Of a stretch of 64,000 nt of DNA, positions 32,700 through 42,896 are shown piece by piece. Made by a program: the position numbers and the translations under genes. Each line of letters begins with the position of its first letter. Positions within the stretch are counted from its first letter, which is position 1. This stretch comes from Leucosporidium creatinivorum (taxonomy: Eukaryota > Basidiomycota > Microbotryomycetes > Leucosporidiales > Leucosporidiaceae). Where the stretch lies: contig BCKL01000001.1 of assembly GCA_001600635.1 (NCBI GenBank), positions 461,550 to 525,549 of the forward strand, read 5' to 3'. The notes beneath the pieces are model-generated. The model saw only the letters and a list, made by a program, of their open reading frames with translations. It was not told the origin of the DNA and did no database searches.

Positions 32700-32925
32700 G
32701 TTGGCTGAAGAGACGAGACGAAGCGGAGGCAAAGAGATGCGAGGCGAGTTGTGGAGCTTCCCGTTCGCTCGCCTAACTGAGTACATGCGTTCAAATTGCC
32801 TTTTGACCGACGAAGGCTCGAATCCAACCCTTCGGATCAGCTACCAAATACAACAAAGCCCTCTACTTCGAGCTCTCTTCTCTTTCTCGCCCCACACGCC
32901 CCTCGCCGAACTCAGCTCCCCTCAT

Positions 32926-34094
32926 CTACCGCTTCCGCTTCAGGAAGATAGCGTTGAGCGCCTTGGACGAAGGGCCAATCTTTCTTTCTCCTGGTACTGT
33001 TCCTAGTCGCGATCCTCCCGGTGGCGGTGGTGGTGGTGGAGAAAGCGCATACGGGTGAGGTCTCGGCGCAGCTGAAGCTGAGGCCGGAGGGGGAGGTGAG
33101 GCGGCTGAGGGGCGTCGTTGCGGCAGTGGTGCGGTAGGACGGTAATAAGGTACAGTAGGTGGTGAGAGTGGTGATGGCGGTGCTCCTTTGAGGTTTGAGG
33201 GAGTCGGCGTAGAGCGTGCCGAGGTGGAGAGCGACGCCGAAGGAGGCGGAGCGGGGACTTTGATGGTGCGAGTGATGGTGCGGATTGTAGCTGGAGGTTT
33301 GCGAGGAGAAGCTGTTGGTCTGCTGTTGGATGAGCTGGATGCTTGCGGTGCTGCGCTCGGCAGTGCAGGGATGGGGATGCCTGGTCGACGTTTCGGCGCG
33401 TGGATCGCTCGGATCTGCTTGGTGTTGGCTCGAGCTTTCTCCATCAGTGTCTTCGGCCGACCTATTGGAGAAGTAGGTGGTCAGCGAAGCTCACAGGAGC
33501 AGGAGTGCCGAGAGAGAGGCTCACTAGGCCCCGAGAACCGGGAGTTGAGCTTCTTCTGCTTTTGCATGGCTACGCCGTCGATTTTGCCGCTTGTAGCTCG
33601 CTTGTCCGAAAGATTTTTGTACGCTCCTTTGAGCCTCTGTGAGATAGCCTTCCTCTTCTCCTGCAAGATTGCGCATAGGGTCAGCGAGCGAAGTTCGGAC
33701 CGAGAGGTTCGGACAATAGCTCACCGCTTCGACAATGGTCTCGGCCTTATGCAGAGCTCGCCAGCTCTTGGGTTCCTCCTCCAGTAAATCGTCTTCCACC
33801 GCAATCCGCACTTGTACGAAGTCCTTGATGCATAGCTCTTTCCAGAGGGCTGCGAGCGGTCCAGAGTCTCAGCGTGGACCCTGCTACACGTCGAGCGAGC
33901 AGCTCACCTTCAGTATCAGGCATCAGATGGGGTGACCTCGCTTCTATCTTGTGCAACTGCGCTGCTGAAGTCCCGGCGAGGAGGTCCTTGACGAGGTCGA
34001 AGCCCGCGTCTCCAACATCGTCTACAATATGGAACAGCGGCTTGAGGACATGAAAGGCTACAGATTTGAGCGTAGGGACCTCTCTCCCCGCCAT
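32926..34094 (-). CDS. ELA1: Elongin A (transcription elongation factor subunit)
   Basis: Exons 33908-34094, 33725-33849, 33525-33660 and 32926-33461; 327 residues. The elongin-A domain occupies the first half: TLKSVAFHVLKPLFHIVDDVG, LVKDLLAGTSAAQLHKIEARSPHL, ALWKELCIKDF and EEEPKSWRALHKAETIVEAEKRKAISQRLK. These follow the human pattern (F-box-like LxRIE.. then LWxxHCxxDF and SWRELY). The second half is Pro/Ser-rich and disordered, ending in the basic tail AIFLKRKR, a plausible nuclear signal. Elongin A binds elongin C and, with a cullin, ubiquitinates stalled RNA polymerase II. Divergent from a cytochrome b5-domain gene 93 bp away. Confidence 0.85.
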
Positions 34095-34187
34095 CGAAGC
34101 GTGGAAAGGCGAGAGCTGGCAGATGCGAAGCGAACGGGACGAAGCGAAGAGGCGAATCCGAGGCTTGTGCTCTGCCAGTCTCTGACT
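34095..34187. promoter_or_regulatory. 93-bp divergent promoter, elongin A and cytochrome b5-domain gene
   Basis: Opposed start codons lie 93 bp apart, so both genes must be driven from this stretch. No motif recognised. Confidence 0.45.
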
Positions 34188-35111
34188 ATGCTTTCGGCTT
34201 TCTCGGTGCGTTTTGTAGTCACATATAACGCTACAGAGGTAACCTGCTGCCCTACAGCAACGCCTCGGTCTTTCAGCGCCCGCCGCTGCTTCAACAGAAG
34301 CAGCGAACGACGACGCGCCTTCATTCCCGGCTCTCAACTCCCAGCAGCGCGTAAAGTCGGGCAAGAGCAGCGCACCAGCACCACCATCCTTCTCGGTCTC
34401 GGCGCCCGACTCGGACGACAACCCTTCAGACTTGGACGACGAGAAATCGCCCCTTCCGCCTGTGGTTATCGAGAAGCAAGCTCTGGCGGCGCCGACTAGC
34501 ACTACCAAGCAGGGCAAGAGGGTCAAGGTGCATATTGAGAAGGGGTTTAGTCAGTTGGATTGGGCGAGGAAGCAGCGCAGCGGCGAGGATCTGAGGGTGA
34601 GTTCGCTTGTTCCCCTTCTTTCGGCGTTGAGCTAGGCCGTTGGAGTCTGTAGCTTCTAGTCGCTCAGTGAAAGAGGCTGATCCTCCTTCTTTGCTCATTG
34701 AATAGGGCGGCGTCACCCAACTCTCCGGCATCACCTACTCCGAGCTCGCTAAGCACAACACCCGAGAGGATTGCTGGCATGCCTACAGCGGCAAGGTCTA
34801 CAACGTCACCCCCTTCCTCAAGTTCCACCCTGGAGGTGTAGGCGAGATGATGCGCGCCGCTGGAAAGGATGGTGAGTGGTCTGCTCCGACGACGAAGCGC
34901 CGGCCGAAGCTCGGCGATGGTGACTGATTCGCTTTTCGCTCTGTCGTCGCTACCTACAGGTACTGAGCTGTTCAGTACGTTGCTCTCGACATATCAGAAG
35001 CTTGACGTCGATCGCTGACCCTACTCTGCATTTACAGTGAAGACCCACGCCTGGGTCAACGTCGACCTGATGCTCGACGGCTGCCTCGTAGGCTTCCTTG
35101 TGCGCGATTGA
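34188..35111 (+). CDS. Cytochrome b5-like heme-binding domain protein
   Basis: Exons 34188-34205, 34258-34596, 34706-34871, 34960-34974 and 35038-35111; 203 residues. The first 110 residues are low-complexity and acidic, then comes a linker like that of Irc21/CYB5R4-type proteins (KRVKVHIEKGFSQLDWARKQ). The C-terminal b5 domain reads YSELAKHNTREDCWHAYSGKVYNVTPFLKFHPGGVGEMMRAAGKDGTELF. The first heme-ligand histidine is in HPGG; the second is the His of KTHAWVN, reached only through a 15-bp exon. No membrane helix, so probably soluble, taking part in electron transfer to a reductase partner. The 6-codon first exon is the least certain part; the intron after it is only 52 bp. Confidence 0.82.
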
Positions 35112-35273
35112 AGCGGTGTAGAGCTATTCCAGAGTCAAGTAGAGCATCCGCATCATGTTGTAACATCGTCCATCTGCTCGCTTCTCGTGACTCTAGCGAA
35201 GAAGAGGTAGAGAGCGTGGTGACTTGCTCGAAAGCCGAGCTTCTTCGTATGTGCAGCTCGTCTCATCCCCTGT

Positions 35274-37130
35274 CTACCTCCCCCTCGACGCCCTCGACCT
35301 CAAAGTCGACGCCTTCGCCACCTTCTCCTGCTCCAACTTGATGACCCACGCCGGCTTGCTCAGCGCGACCGCCTTCCTCGCCTTCGCCGCATCGCGCTCA
35401 GCTACGGCGAGCAGTTGATCTCGGTTGAGCCTCTTGGGGCCGTGAGGGGTGCGCTTGGTGGCGGTGGCCGCTTGGGGCTGTTGGGGGGACCGGGTTGAAG
35501 TCGAGCGAGGGAAGATGAACGTCGGGCGAGCGACGAGGGTGGAGGAGGAGGAGTGAGATGGAACGGATCAGCGGCAGGTTGGTGAAAGAAGAGCAAGCTC
35601 AGCTCACCAGTCGACGTGTAAAGAAGACTATAGCCTCCTTCTCCGCTAGATCACGCTCGCTCTGAGCATACTCCCGATTCGTCCTGCAGTTGTCCGAGAG
35701 TCAGCTCCGTCGCTCGAGTTCGACCTTGACACGATTCAAACTCACTCAGCATGCTTCGAGAACCTCATGACCCTCTGATTGCTCAACCAAGTCTTCTCAT
35801 CGTTTGGCAGCCTGTCCGACACCTCCCCAATAACGCTCGGCGCTCCATCATCCGCTCGATTCGAAGCCGGCTTGTTGAGCTTCTTCAATAGCTCCCTAGC
35901 TTGAGGCTCGATCTTGAGCAAAGTGCTCTTTTCGCCGAAGTAGGGATCGTTGGAGCGGTCGTAAAAGTCGACGTCGATGGCGCGGTGGCCGGTGTGCCAG
36001 TGAGGCGAGGGCTGGTAGGTTCGGAAGACGGCAGTGCCACGGAGGCGGTCCTGTGCCGTGAGAGATGCGACATCAGCTTTTGTGATCGAAGCAGCCTGTG
36101 ATGGGCTCTGAGGCTCCGGGAGAGGGAAGGAGGGGGCTCACCTTGGCCGAGGGCGCGCCGAAAACGACGGCCGAAGCTCGTTTGCCGTCCATCTCAAATT
36201 CGCCGAGGTAGAAAGGAAGGTATAGAGGATAGACGGCGAACATGTAGGTGTCGAAGTGGGATGAGTCTGTAGCGAGAAGGTGGTCAGCTCAGCGAGCTCG
36301 GCGTTCGTCTCCTTACCGACAAGACTCACCGAGGCCGAAGCCATACTTCGCAGCGCTCAGCTTGGGCATCGCAGCAATCTTGGCCAGTAGATTCAGCGGT
36401 GCCGTCTCGAATGGCAGCGTGGTAATCTCGTGTCCGACATCGAGGAGCTGCTCCGAGTGCTTCTTGGGGTCGTATAGCTCGAATCGACCCTCGTAGGGGA
36501 AGCGGAAGGCCAGGCGGTGCAGAGGGTCGAGGTTGAATCCTGGGAGAGCCATGTCGGCGGAGACTGTAACGGAGGAGGAGGTCGGCGAAGGAAGGCAAGG
36601 CCTCGTCAGCTTCGTCCTGCGCCTGTAGCCTAAGGCAGCCGCACGGACTCACTGTGCAGATGTTTATCCTCCTTGTTCACCGACACCTTGCCCCTCGTTG
36701 CCAGATCCACCCTCCAAGTCGGTAGCAGCAGCGCTCGAGTCGCGATCCTTTTGACCCTCGGCTCCTTCTTGATCCCAAACACCGACAGCAGACGCGTCCA
36801 CGACAAGTTGACCGCTGCGCTAAACCCGAAGGCTGCTGTCCCTGCTGTATCGAGTCGTTCCAGCGCTTCTGGCAGTCGCAGGAGGAAGGGGATCGTTTCA
36901 ATCTTCTGCAGGTCGACGGCTGGCGGCTTGTTGGGAGGTGGTGAGCGCGTAGGAGCTTGAGTTGAGGTTATTGGAGTACGAGCTGCTGCTGTACGAGCCT
37001 TTGTAGCGTACGGGGAGCGGCCGAGAAGGACAATGGGCGAGCCGAAAGTGGTTGGCGGGCGTGGTGAAGGATGCAGGACGGTGCGCTGCAAAGCTAGACC
37101 AGGTCTGCATCGTAACAGAAGCTCGGCCAT
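35274..37130 (-). CDS. Conserved-looking protein of unknown function, mitochondrial-type N-terminus
   Basis: Exons 36653-37130, 36330-36563, 36142-36266, 35746-36050, 35608-35683 and 35274-35477; 473 residues. The first 60 residues are rich in Arg/Ser/Ala/Thr (LLLRCRPGLALQRTVLHPS ... YATKARTAAARTPITS), fitting a mitochondrial presequence. The core has an ordered look with many aromatic residues: WTRLLSVFGIKKEPRVKRIATRALLLPTWRVDL, FDTYMFAVYPLYLPFYLGEFEMDGKRASAVVFGAP, HRAIDVDFYDRSNDPYFGEK. The hydrophobic VYPLYLPFYLGEF segment is too polar-flanked to call a helix. The C-terminus is lysine/alanine-rich and helical. I do not recognise the family. The 130-bp intron before the last exon is the least certain. 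Confidence 0.7.
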
Positions 37131-38036
37131 GCTCTGAGGCGAGGTTGGAAGCCGAACGAGCAAGTTGAGGGGGGGAAGGAGAGTCGCGAATTAGCTCTCG
37201 CGCTCGGTTTGGGCTGAAGCGGCGTGGCTCTGCCTTGAGAGCAGTCATACTACCTGCACACCGTCTCTGAGAGCTACAGTGTATTGCTTCGACAGCCCTT
37301 GCACTGCTAGACGCACTTATCTCTTAGCTGCTCGCCAGAAATCCATCGCCGAGCTCGGAACGCTTGCTCCGGGCGGCAGCGTGACAGACCCTTAGGAGTA
37401 CCAATGAATGTAAATGATCCTCAACCAGGGTGGGGAATCGTCAGACGAGCGAGAAGCGGATAGGAGGGCAAGGGAGCTCGACATGAGTCCGAGACGGCTC
37501 AGCTCCCTACTTCAACTTGCTCGTTTTCTCGCTGCTCTCCACCTCGTCCACAGGAAGCTACCAAAGCTCAGCTCTACTCATAGCCCACGCCCCACCACCG
37601 CCTACTCGCTCAGCTACAGCAGGACCAGCTCTCGTCACTCGTATCGCGCTCAGAGGACAGATCGAAGCTTGCTGAGGACGTGCTGCTCTAGTAAGAGCTC
37701 GCTCGGAAGTTACAGGTGAGCTTAGGTCTACTCTCGTGCTGCTGCCGCTCGAGGGGAACCGAGAGAAAGGCTACAGCGGTGCAGAGCCACGGATCTCGTG
37801 GGTGGAGCAGGCGGACGGGGAGGAGAGGTAGGCTGGGAGGGAGGGTGGGCTATAGAGGAAAGAGGGTACAGAGCTTCAGCTGACCTTACTCTTTCCTGCT
37901 CGCAGAGGACCTCGCGTGCTCGGACGGAGCTCGGCTCAGCTCTCTTGGCTCTCCTTCGCGAACCTGGACTTGACTGAAGGTGAGCAGATCGCTACAAGTT
38001 TCAGAACAGCCTAACTGACCCTTTGCTCTCCCACAG
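37131..38036. promoter_or_regulatory. Duplicated promoter and two-intron leader of the broken 38-kb F-box copy
   Basis: The stretch 37540-37740 is the reverse complement, with changes, of 21600-21790. The leader donor (ttacaggtgagc at about 37715), the second leader exon (gcagaggacctcgcg at about 37905) and the inner leader intron 37980-38036 (ctaactgacc branch, cccacag acceptor) all keep their order. The first 300 bp, upstream of the conserved 473-residue gene, shows nothing distinct. Confidence 0.6.
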
Positions 38037-39560
38037 CCACCGCCCTCGCCGCTCCTTCACACCTTCCACCGACTTGACCTCCGCCGAACTCTCCTCCTCC
38101 CTCGCTTGCCTCCCTCCTCGCCGCGCCTCCCTGTCGAGCTACTCGCCCAAATCGTCGACGAAGCTGCTGGAGACCGCGACAAGCTCGACTGCCGTACCCT
38201 TCGTCACCTCTGCCTCACGTCGAGGAGCTTCCTCCCCCTCGCTCGCTCGGCACTCTACCGCGAAATCACCATCACCTTCCGTGACAAGCCTCCGAACGGC
38301 CCCGCCACACACGAACAACACTGGATCCGCGTCGAAGGGGACGCGCTAAAGGTGATGCTAAGTAACACTCCTCAGCTCGCCCTCCTCGCTACTTGCCTCA
38401 CCCTCGCGTTCCGGTGCTGGGAGCCAGCGATAGCGCTACCCGTGCGTTACACCCGCTCCCTTCTTCGCCTCTGCCCCAACATCACCAGCTTCCGGACCCA
38501 GGACCCCTGGTCGAATGAGGCGGAGGCTGTGATCGACGAGCTGGTCAGCGCCGAGCCCAGGCTAGTGGAACTCGATGTGAGCCTCACGCTCAATCTCCCT
38601 CGTCTCCTAACGCGTCTTCCGGCTCTTCAAAAACTTCACTTTTGTCACAACGACTCTGCTGTTGATTTTCGACAGGCCGAGGTGGCCCCCTTCCCATTCA
38701 AACTGGTCTCCCTCGAACTTGAAGATACCGGCGGACAGGTCACGCGCGGCTTCTTTGAGGCGCTCACTCGACTCTCTTAGGATTCACTAGTAGTGCTCGA
38801 CATCTCAATCCTCACTGCCGCCGACAACGCCGACGTTTTGCCTCAGCTCTCCACCCTCGCCAGTCTTACTCTGCGATCCGCCGAGGAAGTGACGATAGAC
38901 GTTCCCAGTGCACTCGTGACGGCTATATCAAAGTGCGCGGCGTTGAGATACCTCCATTTTGGCGGCTCCCCCTTCCCTTCCTCTCAGATTGCCTCGTTGC
39001 CTCACCACCTCCAGACAATCCACCTCAAAGATGGGGCAGAGGCGGAAGCTGTGACGAGGCTCTTCTCAGACCAGGCTCGAGAGGCGCTACGCCAGCTTGT
39101 AGTCGACAAGACCGGAGGAAATACGATGTGGGAGGAGCTCGGCGACGAGCATGGCTGGTCGGTCGAGCGCTACGGCAAGAAGGCCGTGTTCATGAAATAG
39201 GAGTGAACACATGGATGCTTGCTTTGCTTCGTTGTAACATGCTTTGACTCGCTGTCTGCTGTCGCGTTGAGCGAAGCGAAACAGAGACGGCGAGCTCGGA
39301 GTTGGCGCGTAGGACGCTCGGCTCGCCTCACTGGGTATTGCAGGACGTGAGCTGACCGAAGAGAATCACAGCAGTGAGTCAGGAAGCTGGCACTGCTCGA
39401 TAGCTGCTCGTGAGACTCGCTCCGAGACTTCAAGGGCGACGCAGCGGATGGCAAGGGAGCGCCGAGCTGGCTTCAGGGCTAAGCGACAGCTATCTGGGAG
39501 CATGCAGCTGTTCCCCAACTGGACGAGTGATCGTCAAAGCTTCACTGAGCTCTCCTGGAC
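37540..39560. repeat. Segmental duplication, copy 2 (partner 19740-21900, inverted)
   Basis: Inverted, diverged copy of the family B locus at 20-22 kb, covering promoter, leader introns, coding exon and 3' flank. Limits estimated by eye. Confidence 0.75.
38037..39200 (+). pseudogene. Broken F-box-like/LRR family B gene
   Basis: Closest relative is the 20-kb gene. The start codon context gacATGacctc has become gacttgacctc near 38077; one t is missing a little later (ctcgcttgcctccc against ctcgctttgcctccc), shifting the frame; and an in-frame TAG at 38778-38780 divides the LRR part. Beyond the stop the same frame resumes as DSLVVLDISIL and runs to the family tail EELGDEHGWSVERYGKKAVFMK. The central frame still reads well (PRLPVELLAQIVDEAAGDRDKLDCRTLRHLCLTSRSF), so decay is fairly recent. 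An unusual start or RNA editing is conceivable but not needed. Confidence 0.72.
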
Positions 39561-39715
39561 CTCACCTCGACCCGACCTCGCTCGACCCTTTCCTCTCCTG
39601 CTCGAGCCGGCTCGCGCTTCGACCCTGTTTTTCCTCTTCTCCCTCTCCCCTCATTTCTCGCTGCTCGCCAGCTACTCGTCTCTACTAGCCAAAGCACCTA
39701 CCAGTAATCTACGAG
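39201..39715. other. Duplicated 3' flank and leader of the next F-box gene
   Basis: The stretch 39200-39540 is the inverted counterpart of 19770-20100. The stretch 39560-39625 carries the inverted copy of the dispersed repeat found at 19.7 and 25.7 kb, and it lies about 100 bp before the start of the family A gene. Confidence 0.6.
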
Positions 39716-40923
39716 ATGGAAGCTCTACCACTCGACAAGCTCAGCCTCGATGACAAAAAGGGAGCGCCGGAGGGGCAGCCCTCGACGAGCAGCAGCAAAA
39801 GCAAGAGCAAGCGGTCGGGCGCGGCGAGGAGGAAGCTCAAGAAGGAGAGGCTTTCCCAAGTGATGAAGCTGCCGCCCGAGATCATCTCACTTATACTGGA
39901 CATGGTCTACTCAAGGCCTTCGATGGACCTTTTGGTCGCGGAGGTCAAGCCGAAGGGACAGACCCGCGCTGACTTCCTCGCCAAAGCTTCGCTAGTGTGT
40001 AAGGCGTGGGCGGAGGAGGCTCAAATGCTGCTGTGGAGAGTCGTCATTCTGAGGGACGACAACAGCGCGGCCTCGTTCGTTCTCGGCGCCGGAAAGGGGA
40101 GGGTCACCGAGGAAATCGGCCTATGGGCGCAAGGCTACACCACCATCAGCGGAGGAGCAGCAAGTCGAGTGATCGAAGTACTCCACGGCACGAGAGCGTT
40201 CCACGCCGCGCGCGTTGGTACCCCTCAGTCGCCGCTCCCACTTTCGGTCTTCGCGCACTCGTCGCTGGCTGGTGAGTCCCGGCCTCGGTGCGAAGTCGAA
40301 GGCGCCGCTCACCCCCTTGCATCTCAACAGGCGTCAAAGACCGCATCATCTTCGATCTAACCTTCCGATCCCGCGCTGGCCTTCCTACGCTTAGCTTCCA
40401 TCTCGACAACCTCGTCTTCGGCGAAAAGGCTTGGGACGCACCCAAGACTCCTTCATCTCTGCTACAGTCACTCCTTCGCTCCAAAATTAATATGGTGAAA
40501 CTTTTGCTTCACCCCACGTCGTCTGCGCCGCCTCGCCCTACCGCCTTCACGCCCGCCCTTCCTGCGCTGGAGGCCACCACGATTCTCCAGCTCCACGTCC
40601 TCGGGGCGTCGAGCAACGTCTACTTCTACGACATCATGAAGAACTCTCCCAACGTCACCTCTCTTGTCCTCAACTGCCTCGACGATGATACCCTCGCAAT
40701 TCTCCCTCCCCGCCTCGAGCGACTTACAGTCAACTTCGGCGCCGGACCACACGACGTCGCCAAAGTGGTCCCACTCATCGAATGCCCGGTCGAGGAGTCG
40801 CGCACACCTCACCTTGCGATGCTGATCCTCCAGCCGCCTCCACCCGGCTTGCATGGGCTTCGATTGGCCATCGAGAAGGCTTGCGCTCGGCGCAAGATTC
40901 AGGTCTACTGGCAAGCGAAGTGA
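39716..40923 (+). CDS. F-box-like/LRR family A protein
   Basis: 382 residues from exons 39716-40271 and 40331-40923 (59-bp intron). A Ser/Lys-rich start carries the family box KRSGAARRKLKKER (about residues 37-50), identical to the 13.1-kb gene. The F-box-like helices follow (VMKLPPEIISLILDMVYSRP ... ASLVCKAWAEEAQMLLWR), then leucine-rich repeats (ATTILQLHVLGASSNVYF, NVTSLVLNCLDDDTLAILP, RLERLTVNFGAG). It ends AIEKACARRKIQVYWQAK, like the gene at the window start. Frame, start and splice sites are intact, in contrast to the neighbouring family B copy. Likely SCF adaptor by family; target unknown. Confidence 0.72.
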
Positions 40924-41167
40924 GTGTCGCTCGAGCTGCCTCGCGGGCCGGGGCTTCGACATGTTTGCTGACTCGCGCTTATCTCCTCGACAGCGATCCT
41001 CGCTTTGCAGGGTGAGAAAAGAGCGGGTGAATGTCGAAAGCTTCGTACTCGAGAGCATAATGAAAGTAGGGTCCTAGCGCATACTTGCTGTCGCTCCCAG
41101 ACGTCGAGTGCGAGCGAACACAATACAACATCTCGAGTGCAACAGACTACGAGTTGGCGCCTTAAAA

Positions 41168-42554
41168 CTACAAGTTCGAGCCCCTCGCCTCCTCCACCTC
41201 GGCCGAGCTCCAGCGCCAGCCGTCGCTCCACCCAGGCATCAGCTCTCCCTCTACCGCGCCCGAAGCAATACGTCCAACCTTTCCTTCCTGCTCGAGCTTC
41301 TCCAGGTGCAGGATGAGACCTCGAGTAGCGGCCGGAACGAGAGCGTCTGGGATGGTAGAGCCGTAGATGGTTGCGCAGAGGCTGTAGGAGGGTAGATTGA
41401 AGTTNNNNNNNNNNNNNNNNNNNNNNNNNNNNNNNNNNNNNNNNNNNNNNNNNNNNNNNNNNNNNNNNNGGGGGAGAACCGAGAAGAAGTATATCAGCTT
41501 TGATCAAAAAGGTTGAGCAAGAGCAGGCAATAGCGAACTCACCCCTCGGCCGTCGTCTCCTCGCCCTCCTTCGCGCTCTGCAAAGCCGCGACAACTTGAT
41601 CTTCCCGCTCTTGGCGATGCTTGAGATACTCCTTGAGTTTTGCTGGACCGTTCTGGATGATCTCGCCATGCCCAGGATAGAGCTGGACTGTCTCGCCGTT
41701 TGGCAGCGCCGAGAGAGTATCGAAGCATTTGGTGAGGGAGGCCATGTAGGCGCCGAGGTCCTCGAAGACCGCTGTGCCGTGGCCGAGTACTGTACGTGAA
41801 GCGAAAGTTAGCGAGCGGTCAGACGATTCGGTCGTAAAGAGCTCACCTGTGTCGAAAGTAAAGAGAATAGGTGGTGGAGAGGAAGCGGAAGACGAGGACG
41901 GAGTGCTGAGGAGAAGAGAGATGGAGTCGGAGGTATGTCCGGGTGTATGAATGACCTCGAGCTGAGGTAGGCCCTCTTCCGTGTTCGAAGCGATGGCCTC
42001 ATCCTGCCGTCCACCATCGCCGAGCAGTTTGAGCACTTGGCCGTCCCGCAATTGACTTATTAGGCCTCCCTCGATCAACGCCTCTCCCACCGACGCCTTC
42101 TCTAACCATTCAGCTTCCTCCTTGCCCTCCAAACCAGCTTCAACACCCTCATCTTTCTCTCCGCCGGCCTCGGCGAACTTCCAGACCTTCGGCTTGGGAC
42201 AGCCGAGCTCGTGGAGGAGGCGCAGGACGGCGGGGAGACCTCCGACATGGTCTTCGTGCCAATGGCTGAGGATGATGGTGACTCGCGAGGAAGGTGTGAG
42301 GAGCGGTCGGAGGAGAGGGATATAGGATGGGATGCCTTGAGCTGTATCTAAGAGGATCACAGAGGACGTGCTCGGATGCTGCAGGGAAAGTGATGATTAG
42401 CTCCTTGTACTGAGAGCAGGTTCAACTACAGACTCACCGAGACCAAGTAGGTGTTCGTCCCCTGAAGCGTATACCGCCCGGGATTCTGGCCAAGTACCCT
42501 GGTCACCAGGCTCGAGAGCTTGGTGACCGATGGAAGAGTCGGTAGCGACTGCAT
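41168..42554 (-). CDS. Metallo-beta-lactamase-fold endoribonuclease, LACTB2-like
   Basis: Exons 42438-42554, 41847-42378, 41543-41789 and a last exon from 41168 into an assembly gap. LACTB2 enzymes cut single-stranded RNA, in animals within mitochondria. The N-terminus NPGRYTLQGTNTYLV is the family entry motif. The metal site HWHEDH appears in SHWHEDHVGG, HTPGHTSDS supplies the next histidine, and VLGHGTAVFEDL and LYPGHGEII the rest. The usual FTGD motif reads FTFD here, keeping the metal-binding Asp. The terminal winged-helix part (LCATIYGSTIPDALVPAATRGLILHLEKLEQEGKVGRI) lies beyond the gap and ends at 41168. The gap hides one splice acceptor and a few codons, so total length is unknown. Confidence 0.85.
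41405..41469. other. Assembly gap (65 N)
   Basis: Run of N inside the LACTB2-like gene, spanning the end of its third intron and the start of its last exon. The true length may differ from 65. Confidence 0.95.
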
Positions 42555-42896
42555 GTCAGTCGGTAGACGTGGACGTAGGGACGCTTCGGTTTCGAGTGGG
42601 GGGGTCGACTCGAAGTAGCCGGTCTAGAAGAGCGAGAGTTGGCGCCCGAGTAGTCCGAGCAACAGTAAAGTATCAAGATGTATCTCCTGCTGCTGTGTAG
42701 ATCGACGAGCCGAGACGAGGGCAAGAGCAGGATGAGGTCGGAGCCAAGAGGCGCGGCGAAGCTCGCGCAGGTCGCCCTCCTTCGCTATTCTCGCGTTACA
42801 CTCGTCGACACCTACAGCGCTACAGACCAGCTCAAGGGTCTCTCAGGCATCTCTCAAACCCCGCTCCACTCGCCTACATCTCCAGCCCGAACGACG
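42555..42896. promoter_or_regulatory. Divergent upstream region, LACTB2-like and ELMO genes
   Basis: 342 bp between opposed start codons. The frame in front of the ELMO ATG is open for about 70 codons but has no methionine start and no recognisable sequence, so I treat it as leader. Confidence 0.4.

Noticed and set aside
32770-32850. tRNA-like T-arm word (ggctcgaatccaaccc)
   Set aside because: No acceptor stem, anticodon arm or D-arm could be fitted around it; the same holds for a similar word near 26,920.
20102-39200. Possible transposable element origin of the duplicated F-box segments
   Set aside because: No transposase, reverse transcriptase, terminal repeats or target-site duplications were seen; introns are kept in the copies, which also speaks against retrocopying.
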